Below the pieces are notes generated by a model. The model ran no database searches and was not told the origin of the DNA. It saw only the letters and a program-made list of their open reading frames with translations. A stretch of DNA of 27,083 nucleotides from CAYVQF01 sp964454015 (GTDB lineage Bacteria; Myxococcota_A; Bradymonadia; UBA4248), in assembly GCA_964454015.1 (NCBI GenBank), contig CAYVQF010000070.1, positions 1 to 27,083 on the forward strand, written 5' to 3'. The translations under genes were made by a program, and so were the position numbers. This document shows, one piece after another, positions 1-7,354 of the stretch; position 1 is the stretch's first letter; the number at the start of each line of letters is the position of its first letter.

Positions 1-89
1 CGGGCTTTTCAGGTATTTTCTCCCTGCGGGCTAAGGGAAATGCGCTAGTTCGAGGCTTTTGCTACGCGTGCTCTCTTGCGCGGGCCTAG

Positions 90-203
90 TCAGGCATTTC
101 GATTCTCCGTTCGATAGCTCCCGACAGCGAACGCAAGGATCACGGCGTGGTGCACGAGACGGTCGATGGCGGCGGCGGTGGTGGATCCTGGAACGATTGC
201 TGG
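90..203 (-). pseudogene. C-terminal remnant of an IS21-family IstB helper ATPase
   Basis: On the minus strand about 37 codons end at a TGA (90-92) and read ...AAAIDRLVHHAVIL...GSYRTENRNA. This matches the end of IstB proteins, where a conserved DRLxHHxxxL...SYR segment closes the protein. A TAG lies in frame just upstream (about 204-206), so only the tail survives and the ATPase core is absent. It has no start codon of its own and is too short to be a gene. It marks a past IS21 insertion at the left edge of the accessory island. The call is by motif recognition only; the rest of 1-400 shows no other recognisable IS part. Confidence 0.55.
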
Positions 204-404
204 CTAAGGGCGTGGGGTGCTCCTCCAGCCTCCAGGCTCAGGTCTACGCTCTCGAGTCTCTGGTGACGTGGAGAGAATGCGCTGAATACAGCCATAGCAT
301 ATGGAGAGATATTCACCACTTGAGCCAAGGGGTCGGAGATTCAACGGCAGCGCGTCCAAAAAAGTCCGACAAACCTTCATAATTGTATGCTTTTCAATTT
401 TTCG
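204..404. other. Intergenic leader of the ATPase/effector gene set
   Basis: Between the IstB remnant and the ATPase gene nothing codes convincingly. The sequence is clearly less GC-rich just before the gene (about 345-405), as expected for a promoter region, but no clean -35/-10 pair stands out. Confidence 0.3.
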
Positions 405-408
405 AAGG
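405..408 (+). promoter_or_regulatory. Ribosome binding site choosing the ATPase start at 414
   Basis: AAGG lies five bases before the ATG at 414. The in-frame ATG at 387 has no purine-rich sequence before it, which favours 414 as the start. Confidence 0.45.
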
Positions 409-413
409 TTGGT

Positions 414-2525
414 ATGATTGGAGCGATCCGCACTCACGCAACGCTGGCCATGGCGCCAGATGGTGTGACAGTCGGCGAAAACGCTGTACCAAAGGCTTCG
501 ATGATCTCGCTCAACCCAAAGTATAGCCTGGTCTCAATCAAGGAGCCTTGTATTCAGGCGCTCCAAGGCCAGAAGATCGCGCCCTTTCTCCAGCACTGCC
601 TGCAGGCGCTCCTAGAAGGAGCAAGGCTCCAGGTCTTTCATGACCACTGCGCCGCCCGCGCCCAGGAGGGTGACGAAGCGGCGGCACGCTGGCTCGATCT
701 CTGCGTTCGCCTTGACCTCGACGCGGATGAACAGCACGTGCTGCTACGACTTCTGGCCCTCGAGTGGCCCCTCTCCGAGCCAAGCGTTTTGGGCACTGCG
801 AGCGTCTCTCTTTCTTCTGCCTGGCTGCGCCACACCACCATGAACCGCTGCCAATTGGTCGGAATCCCGTCCCCGCCCGAAGCCTCCGAAGCCACCCTGA
901 GCCTCTTCCCCGAGACCCTCGATTGGTTTTGTGGTCGCGATGACCAGCGCGAATACCAGCGCCATATCGTCCAAGTCGAGGCGCTGTCTCCACTGCCTTC
1001 CTCCCAACAAGCGCGCCTGGTTCCCGCAGTCAGGCGCGCCGTGGCGAGCTACAGTCGCACTGCAGAGCCTGCCTTCGCCATCGTGGGCACGCCCGGCAGT
1101 GGCCGCGCCCACGTCGCCGCGCATCTGGCCTTGGGCCTTGGACTCCGTGGTCTTTGGCGCGTAGACCTGGCCAAGACTTTCGGGCAGGGGGCGACGGAGT
1201 GGGCCCTACGCCAGGCGGTCACCATGGCGGTCTTAGGCGAGCTGGCCATTGCCATCTCGGGCCTGGAGGAGGTCACAGAGGGGCCGCGTTGGGCGCACTT
1301 TCTGGACAACATCTTGGGCGAGACGTGGCCCAAGGCCCTGCGCCCTCCGGCGGTGCTGTGGTTGCTCAACAGCCGCCCCAGCCCATGGTTGGCCACGGCT
1401 CCACTGCAGCAGATCAGCCTTGCCTTGCCCAACCGCGAGGAGCGCACCCGGCTGTGGCAGGGTAGCGCCCACGGGCAGCTCACCCAGGCGCAATGCCAGG
1501 ACCTAGGGGCGCGCTTTCTCCTCTCGGAGGGGCAGATCGCCCAGGCCGCCGCTGAGTCCGTGGCGGCGCTCCAAGAAGAGAGCAAGGGGCTGCGCGAGGA
1601 GCAGCGTTTCGAGCGCTTCTGTGCCAGCGCCCGCGCCGCCGCCGACCATGGTCTCGGGGCCTTGGCGACACCGGAGAGCGGTCGGGTCTCCCTGGACGCG
1701 CTCATCCTCAGTCCCGAGGGGCAGAGCCTCTTGGAGGAGCTGCTCTCCTACATCGAGAACCGGCATGTCTTGGCCAATGCCGTTGGCTTCTCTGAGTCTC
1801 TTCCTTATGGCCTGGGGGTCACGGCGCTCTTCACCGGTCCCCCGGGCACGGGGAAGAGCTACGCTGCCAAGGCCATCGCCTGCGCCCTGGACAAGGAGCT
1901 CTACCGGGTCGACCTCTCCCAGTTGGTCTCCAAGTACATCGGCGAGACCGAGAAACACCTGGCCTTGCTCTTCGACGCGGCCCAGGGCAACGACATTATC
2001 CTCCTTTTTGATGAAGCCGACGCCATCTTTGCCAAGCGGACCGAGGTGCGGACCAGCGTCGACCGCTATGCCAATCTCGAGGTCGGCTATCTCCTGCAGC
2101 GTATCGAGCGCTTCGATGGTTTGGTCATCCTGACGACCAACCACGAGAAGAGCATCGACGAGGCCTTCATGCGGCGCATCCGTTTTCGGATCGACTTCGC
2201 CGCGCCTGACCCCGCCGACCGCCTGCGTCTGTGGCAGGGGTTGCTGCCAACGGGGCTGCGTCTGGACCCTGCCATCGACCTGAACAAGATCGCCCATGAC
2301 CACCCCCTGAGCGGTGGGCACATCAAGGAAGTCATCCTGCGCGCTGCCGCCTTGGCGCTGCGCGAGGCCCCCCCTGGCCAGGTCCCCCTGCAGATCGCGT
2401 CCCTGCACTTGGAGCGCGCCATCGCGGCGGAGCGCCGCAAGCTCGGGCTCTTGACGCTGAGCAGCGCTGCGCCGCACGCCCCCCGCAACCCTCACCGCAC
2501 GAGGAGCCAAAATGAAGATCTTTGA
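414..2525 (+). CDS. AAA+ ATPase of the eCIS-associated (Afp15-like) type
   Basis: A 703-aa cytoplasmic protein with two P-loop modules. The first, around residues 180-400, has a degenerate Walker A (GTPGSGRA, about 225-232) in which the catalytic Lys is Arg, so it probably does not hydrolyse ATP. The second, about 430-650, is canonical: GPPGTGKS (475-482), Walker B ILLFDEAD (D533-D536), sensor-1 TTN (N576) and an RRIRF arginine-finger region. A C-terminal helical lid ends in ERAIAAERRKLG. An inactive first domain followed by an active second one is the layout known for ATPases encoded with extracellular contractile injection systems and DUF4157 effectors, where they are thought to unfold or load cargo. 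Its last 14 bases overlap the effector gene, implying translational coupling. The lid segment (2341-2472) recurs at 7433-7564. An upstream ATG at 387 is possible but lacks a ribosome binding site. The family call is firm; a role in cargo handling is inferred. Confidence 0.85.
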   Translation: MIGAIRTHATLAMAPDGVTVGENAVPKASMISLNPKYSLVSIKEPCIQALQGQKIAPFLQHCLQALLEGARLQVFHDHCAARAQEGDEAAARWLDLCVRLDLDADEQHVLLRLLALEWPLSEPSVLGTASVSLSSAWLRHTTMNRCQLVGIPSPPEASEATLSLFPETLDWFCGRDDQREYQRHIVQVEALSPLPSSQQARLVPAVRRAVASYSRTAEPAFAIVGTPGSGRAHVAAHLALGLGLRGLWRVDLAKTFGQGATEWALRQAVTMAVLGELAIAISGLEEVTEGPRWAHFLDNILGETWPKALRPPAVLWLLNSRPSPWLATAPLQQISLALPNREERTRLWQGSAHGQLTQAQCQDLGARFLLSEGQIAQAAAESVAALQEESKGLREEQRFERFCASARAAADHGLGALATPESGRVSLDALILSPEGQSLLEELLSYIENRHVLANAVGFSESLPYGLGVTALFTGPPGTGKSYAAKAIACALDKELYRVDLSQLVSKYIGETEKHLALLFDAAQGNDIILLFDEADAIFAKRTEVRTSVDRYANLEVGYLLQRIERFDGLVILTTNHEKSIDEAFMRRIRFRIDFAAPDPADRLRLWQGLLPTGLRLDPAIDLNKIAHDHPLSGGHIKEVILRAAALALREAPPGQVPLQIASLHLERAIAAERRKLGLLTLSSAAPHAPRNPHRTRSQNEDL

Positions 2526-3605
2526 CCGCGACAAGAAAGGTGCAGACGATCTCCCTGGAGCAGCGAAAAGTTCTGAGTCCGAGCAGGCTTACCGACCTCG
2601 GCACCATGGCTTCCGTGACCCGATGTTGGCCCCGCAGCAGGACCCACATCGCCGCATCCAAAGTGCCTTTTACCATCCCGACTCACCCATGGCGGCCTTG
2701 CAGCAGCGAGGCCCACACCTCGGCAGCCATGCAGCGCCTCACACCGAGGATGAGGCCGCAGTACCGCAGAGACTTGGCACCATTGCGCAACCCTGGGTCA
2801 AGAGCGTCGAGGCGGCTTTTGGTTCCACCTACGCTGACTTGCCCGTGGCCCTCGATGAAGACTTGGCGGCCGCCGGCAAGACAGCCTGCGCGCGTAGCGG
2901 CAAGCAGATAGATGTGGCCTCGGCTGAGGTGCTTGACGACCCGGCGGTGATGGTGCACGAGGTGGCCCATATCGCCCAGCAGCGCGGCGGTCTCACCCTC
3001 GGGGAAGGAGCCGAGATGGAAAGAGGGCAAGGCGATGGAGTTGAGGCGGCTTTGTCGCCGACGCGCGCCGTGGCCCTTGAGGAGGAGGTCGAGGCAGAGG
3101 GTGCGGGTGACGCAGGCGCGCCCATGGCGGCGCGCGCCCAAGGGGAGGTGGATCCCAATGAAAATGCCGCAGAAGAACAAGATGCAGCGGGCGGTCAGCC
3201 GGACCTCGAGGCTGAGGCCGACCAGGCGGCGGCAGCGGTGCTTGGTGGAGGGATTGCGGCAGAGGGGCTGGTTTTGAGCCCGGCGCCGCAGGAGCGGCTG
3301 TATTCGGACCTCGAACCTGCGGCGGAGGGGCTGCGCTCAGGTGCAGCGATGGGCGCCAGCGGGCTTCCCGAACCGCTGCCAGCTTCGGAGCGCTTTCGTC
3401 GGCATTTGGAGGCGGCTCTGCAGAAGGATCTCGAGGACTATCTGAAAAAGATCGATACCCAGGCCAATGAAGCGATGGCGCAGATTAATGCGGCGATTGC
3501 CGAGGCCAAGAGTGGGCCGCTTTGGGCGAACCCGTTGACTGCAGCAAAGCGCATGTCCGAGTTGGAAGCGCTCAGAAATGGCGCTCAAAAACGTCAGGCC
3601 CAAGC
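2341..3605. repeat. Segmental duplication, copy 1 (ATPase tail plus DUF4157 stem)
   Basis: Two blocks recur downstream: 2341-2472 at 7433-7564 (offset 5092) and 2763-3605 at 7629-8471 (offset 4866). In the stretch I compared base by base (2763-2880) about 93% of bases agree. The 2473-2762 interval, holding the ATPase stop and the effector start, is largely missing from copy 2. Confidence 0.85.
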
Positions 3606-5106
3606 GAGGGCGGATCTTGAAAGGCAGGCCCGTGATGCTCTCAACAAGATGCGCGCCGCTAGCGACAAGCTCGATCAGATCGAAAGCAAGTCAGTGGCGC
3701 ACAGGGATGCCGAGGACCTAAAGGCGAAGGAAGCGTCCCGGAAAGTTCTCAGCACGGCGCAGGGTAATTTGCATTTAAATTACCAGAAACACAGTCAAGG
3801 TTTTGCCAGTATTCTTGCAGAGGCTTTTGCCAAGGGGGACGCAACACCCATCAGCCATGATCCGAGCCGCGCAGCGGAGGTCAGCCGGGCTGCTGCGAGC
3901 GCTTGGGAAAGCGTAAGCCGTGATTTTGAGGGGATGGCGAGTGAGGTCGCTCGCTTTCCGATGAGCGTTCAGCAGGCGTGTATGGGTGAGCTCATTGGTG
4001 AATACGACCGAATAAGTGGCGATCTGTTGGCGATTCGTGACCGCCACCTGGCAAACGATGATGCCTCGGGGGAGCTTTCTGATGAACTGAAGGGGGCGGC
4101 AACACCAGCCAAGGGCTGGCTCGAGCGTTGGAAGAGTGACCACTCGGCGGTATTCAAGGCCAGCCTGAGTGAGGAGACGGAGAAGGCGAGCGAGGAGGTG
4201 AAGCAGGGCTTCGCTCAGTTCGAGAAGCAGGAAGATGTGCATGCGGCGCAGAAGGCCTGGCTTGCGCGGCTGGAGGTAGCCTGGGAAGTGGACAGGGATG
4301 CGGTGTTGAATTGGGTGACTGGGCAGCAGAGTAAGAGAGCGGAGGATGGTCTGAGTCTGGCCAAGGGCTCCAAGGATGTCACCAAGCTGCCTGAAGCCGC
4401 AGATGGCCTGAAATGTGTCGAGAAGCTGCTGATGCTCGGGGCGGCGGAGGCAAAGGCCCGCTTCGAGCAGATGCGTGCCGCAATGACGACAGACAAACTC
4501 AAAGAGATCCCGCTCAAGTCGTTTCATCGGCCCCTTAAAGAACAGGTAGGGCCTTGGACACGGAAGTTTGATAAGCGGCGAACGACTGATGCCCCCGACG
4601 TCGGATCATCACGAGAAGTGTTCGAAGCGTTTCAGAAAAAGATCCTCTCGCATACGAATCATGGAAGAGCAGTGCCCGGAATGTCACGTCATGCTTTGGG
4701 CACTGAGTTCGATATCGGAGAGACCAAGAATTCGGCCTTCGAGAAGGGAGGCGATTACCACAGCCACTTCCAGTGGCTCAACGTAAACGCCTGGAGGTAC
4801 GGCTTCTTCCGTCCCTACCAGGGCGCAGAGGGGGTGGACGAGAACCTCCGGAACAAATACAAGCGCGAGAAAGGAGAATTCGTGGCCATCGTCGAAGAGC
4901 GCTGGCACTGGAGTTACTACCCTGTGGCGCAGGCCTTCTGGGAGTTGGTCAATCGCCATTGGGATAAGTACGAAGCCAGGCTAAAGACCCTTCTCAAAGA
5001 AGAGTTTCCAGAGGAGGAAGACAGACACGGCATACCCTGGCAGCGGGTGTCTTGGGTCCACGACAACCTCCGTATGCTGCATGAAGGCATCAACACCAAG
5101 CTTTAA
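2512..5106 (+). CDS. DUF4157 effector with C-terminal M15 (VanY-like) peptidoglycan peptidase domain
   Basis: An 864-aa protein without a signal peptide. In order: a polar N-terminus (1-85); a DUF4157-type module with a zinc-protease-like motif H149-E-V-A-H153 in the usual setting VMVHEVAHIAQQR; an acidic, Ala/Glu-rich linker (about 165-300); a long helical or coiled-coil middle (about 300-660); and an M15 peptidase domain (about 670-830). The last has S725-R-H727-A-L-G-T-E-F-D734, then WLNVNAWRYGF, then E796-R-W-H799-W. These are the zinc ligands H727/D734/H799 and catalytic Glu796 of D-Ala-D-Ala carboxypeptidases such as VanY. DUF4157 is known as an N-terminal module of eCIS-linked toxins. 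I infer an injected or released effector that cuts peptide stems of the cell wall. A good ribosome site (GAGGAG) precedes the start inside the ATPase gene. GC falls from about 77% in the linker to about 48% in the peptidase domain, as if the tip came from elsewhere. Confidence 0.85.
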   Translation: MKIFDRDKKGADDLPGAAKSSESEQAYRPRHHGFRDPMLAPQQDPHRRIQSAFYHPDSPMAALQQRGPHLGSHAAPHTEDEAAVPQRLGTIAQPWVKSVEAAFGSTYADLPVALDEDLAAAGKTACARSGKQIDVASAEVLDDPAVMVHEVAHIAQQRGGLTLGEGAEMERGQGDGVEAALSPTRAVALEEEVEAEGAGDAGAPMAARAQGEVDPNENAAEEQDAAGGQPDLEAEADQAAAAVLGGGIAAEGLVLSPAPQERLYSDLEPAAEGLRSGAAMGASGLPEPLPASERFRRHLEAALQKDLEDYLKKIDTQANEAMAQINAAIAEAKSGPLWANPLTAAKRMSELEALRNGAQKRQAQARADLERQARDALNKMRAASDKLDQIESKSVAHRDAEDLKAKEASRKVLSTAQGNLHLNYQKHSQGFASILAEAFAKGDATPISHDPSRAAEVSRAAASAWESVSRDFEGMASEVARFPMSVQQACMGELIGEYDRISGDLLAIRDRHLANDDASGELSDELKGAATPAKGWLERWKSDHSAVFKASLSEETEKASEEVKQGFAQFEKQEDVHAAQKAWLARLEVAWEVDRDAVLNWVTGQQSKRAEDGLSLAKGSKDVTKLPEAADGLKCVEKLLMLGAAEAKARFEQMRAAMTTDKLKEIPLKSFHRPLKEQVGPWTRKFDKRRTTDAPDVGSSREVFEAFQKKILSHTNHGRAVPGMSRHALGTEFDIGETKNSAFEKGGDYHSHFQWLNVNAWRYGFFRPYQGAEGVDENLRNKYKREKGEFVAIVEERWHWSYYPVAQAFWELVNRHWDKYEARLKTLLKEEFPEEEDRHGIPWQRVSWVHDNLRMLHEGINTKL

Positions 5107-5110
5107 GGAG
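5105..5110 (+). promoter_or_regulatory. Ribosome binding site of the RCC1-repeat lipoprotein
   Basis: AAGGAG begins inside the stop codon of the effector gene and lies six bases before the ATG at 5117. It fixes that start and puts the lipoprotein in the same transcription and translation unit as the effector. Confidence 0.7.
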
Positions 5111-5116
5111 AGTGGC

Positions 5117-7354
5117 ATGTATAGGTTCAATTGCTTGGTATTCGCCGTCATGCTGGTCTCCTGCCGGGCCACCGTACCTGAGCACAGCCTCGACAGTGAG
5201 TCGCGACAGGAAAGAAGTCTCAGTGACGAAGCGCTAAGCCCCGACAATCAGAAAGAACAGAATAGGACAACATCTTCAGAGATGGAACGCGAAGACCCGC
5301 TGTTCTCCAATCGCGCTGCCCGAGTCGCAGACTACTCTCTGCGTGCCATCCGCAGCACCACCTGTCTCTGGCGACATGCGCATAAGCTGCACTGTATCGG
5401 CTCCGCTGCCGAACTTCTTTCGCAACGGGAGGATGTAGTTGATTTGTGGCCTCATGAAGCACTATGCACCTATCATAGTGACGGCTCCTATCAATGTCCA
5501 GGAATCGATCTTTCCTGGGCGCAAGGTGTTGCACCACCACGTCTGTCGGTGGACGGCGAGATTTGGTTTTCTCTCGTCAATGAGCAGATTTCGATGTGGT
5601 ACCAAGAAGATGATCGCATGGAACTTTTAGAGACTCTTTCAGCCCCAAGTGCACAAGAGATTGTTTTTCGGCGGACTAACGGCTGTGCGCGATTCCTGGA
5701 TGGAGCTTGGGGATGCTGGCACAATCGTGCCTACTGGTCGAGGAAACCCCGCCCAGACCAACTCGATAAATGGACACCGTTGATAAGCCCCAAAGACCAG
5801 CGACAAGTCATTCAGCTGACAGCAGGTCATGACTATCATTGCCTGTTGGATGACAGGCATCATGTGGGGTGCTTTCACCCATCAGGCTTTTCGGACCACT
5901 CAGGTACCTTGGGTCAAGCAGACGAGTTTCGACGGACTAACATCGATGAGCCTTTGCCCGTGGAGTTGCCCTTTGATGCGGTTCAGTTGGCCAGTTCCCA
6001 GTACTACAACTGTGCCCGCAGCGCCCAAGGTCAGCTAGCCTGCTGGGGGCGTGTGCCTTGGCCTTATGATCCGACACACCCTGACGGCTCAAGACAAGAC
6101 GACCCAATAACCCGAACGCCCCAGCTTCTTCCACTCTCAGAATCAGTCATTGACATGAGTCTGGGGGTTTTCCACATGTGTGTAGTCACTCCCGACGAGC
6201 GTGTCTTATGCTGGGGCGCAAACATCTATGGCCAACTCGGCGTGCCCCCTCGCCCGACGAGCAGCGCGACGCCACTGTTCATCCCGGACATTGACGACGC
6301 CGTGGATTTGGCGGCGGGATCTGAGCATGCCTGCGTCAAACGCAAGGACGAATCGGTGTGGTGCTGGGGTAGCAACGAAGATGGACTGCTTGGGCGAGAG
6401 ACAACCTGGAAACGCTGGGCGGTGCCGCTGAAGGTGGAGGTGTTTCATGGAGGTGTCGTCCAACTCGGCCTCTCCGGCAGCGATACCTGTGCACGCTACA
6501 CCGACGGCCGCATCAAGTGTATCAATTCCCGCCTCTATCCCCTTGACAAAGACCAGAACGGTTCCCCCGTCACCCTCTTGGCCCGCGACTTTTCGCTAAC
6601 GAGTGGTCGCCTTTGCCTGGTCTACAGCGACAACAAGGTCTACTGCGCAGGCGACGCGTACTATGGTCCAGGAGACTTCATTTCGTACTGGGATTTCTTT
6701 CCCGATCGCGGAAAGCAAGCAACCCGCGACGTCATTGGTCGCGTGAAATCGGTTCATTCGGGCGGTGAGATGGATTGTGCCATCCGAAGAAACGACCACG
6801 TCGTCTGTTGGGGAAGGGTGCCCGAGCTGCCCGACGCAGAGTGTTCATCTGAAGAATTGGAGGACTTCTGCGTCGTCGCCAAGCCATTCGAAGCTCTTGG
6901 GCGTGTCCAGTCTCTGACGGTTGGGGCGGCACATGCTTGTGCTGTGACCAAGTCAGAGGGGCGGGTCTATTGCTGGGGATTCAATAACCGGGCTTCTCTC
7001 GGCCAAGGCCACACCGACCCTGTTGACGGACTGATCGAACTCAAAGGGCTTGGCGGCGGATTCAAGTCGGTCAGTGGGGGGGCCAATCACTGCGCGCTAC
7101 ATGGGGACGGATGGGTAAGCTGCTGGGGCAATGATTGGCCTTTTGGTCTTGCTCCCCATCGCATCGAAGGGCTCGAGGACGCGGTGCAGATCGCTGTCGG
7201 CGGCCGCTTCGCCTGCGCTCGCCACGCAGATGGTCGCGTCTCGTGCTGGGGCCACGGCGAATATGGCCAGTTGGGCATTCCCAACCGCTACGAGGTGGTG
7301 GAGCTGGACTGGCGTGCTTTGCTGGAGGAGCCGGAGGCGAAGACCGGGCCGTGA
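5117..7354 (+). CDS. Exported lipoprotein with 14 Cys-rich RCC1-like units (probable double beta-propeller)
   Basis: A 745-aa protein. It begins with a lipoprotein signal (MYRFNCLVFAVMLVSC; lipobox LVSC, lipidated Cys at 16), so it should be anchored in the cell envelope. The rest is a chain of RCC1-type units, each with a Cys pair spaced CX9C (once CX10C) followed in the better units by WG.N..GQLG. I count 13 Cys-pair units plus one without Cys near residues 160-175, 14 in all, which would make two seven-bladed propellers. The paired Cys can form disulfides outside the cytoplasm. Such Cys-rich RCC1 lipoproteins are frequent in myxobacterial relatives, mostly of unknown function. The gene starts 10 bases after the effector stop with its own strong ribosome site, so co-expression is likely. 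A periplasm-facing partner or immunity protein against the M15 toxin is a reasonable guess but unproven. GC is low for the window (47% at 5221-5280). Confidence 0.8.
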   Translation: MYRFNCLVFAVMLVSCRATVPEHSLDSESRQERSLSDEALSPDNQKEQNRTTSSEMEREDPLFSNRAARVADYSLRAIRSTTCLWRHAHKLHCIGSAAELLSQREDVVDLWPHEALCTYHSDGSYQCPGIDLSWAQGVAPPRLSVDGEIWFSLVNEQISMWYQEDDRMELLETLSAPSAQEIVFRRTNGCARFLDGAWGCWHNRAYWSRKPRPDQLDKWTPLISPKDQRQVIQLTAGHDYHCLLDDRHHVGCFHPSGFSDHSGTLGQADEFRRTNIDEPLPVELPFDAVQLASSQYYNCARSAQGQLACWGRVPWPYDPTHPDGSRQDDPITRTPQLLPLSESVIDMSLGVFHMCVVTPDERVLCWGANIYGQLGVPPRPTSSATPLFIPDIDDAVDLAAGSEHACVKRKDESVWCWGSNEDGLLGRETTWKRWAVPLKVEVFHGGVVQLGLSGSDTCARYTDGRIKCINSRLYPLDKDQNGSPVTLLARDFSLTSGRLCLVYSDNKVYCAGDAYYGPGDFISYWDFFPDRGKQATRDVIGRVKSVHSGGEMDCAIRRNDHVVCWGRVPELPDAECSSEELEDFCVVAKPFEALGRVQSLTVGAAHACAVTKSEGRVYCWGFNNRASLGQGHTDPVDGLIELKGLGGGFKSVSGGANHCALHGDGWVSCWGNDWPFGLAPHRIEGLEDAVQIAVGGRFACARHADGRVSCWGHGEYGQLGIPNRYEVVELDWRALLEEPEAKTGP

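Noticed and set aside
1503..2534. Minus-strand 343-codon open frame antisense to the ATPase
   Set aside because: No motif; it is a shadow of a gene with intact Walker motifs on the other strand.
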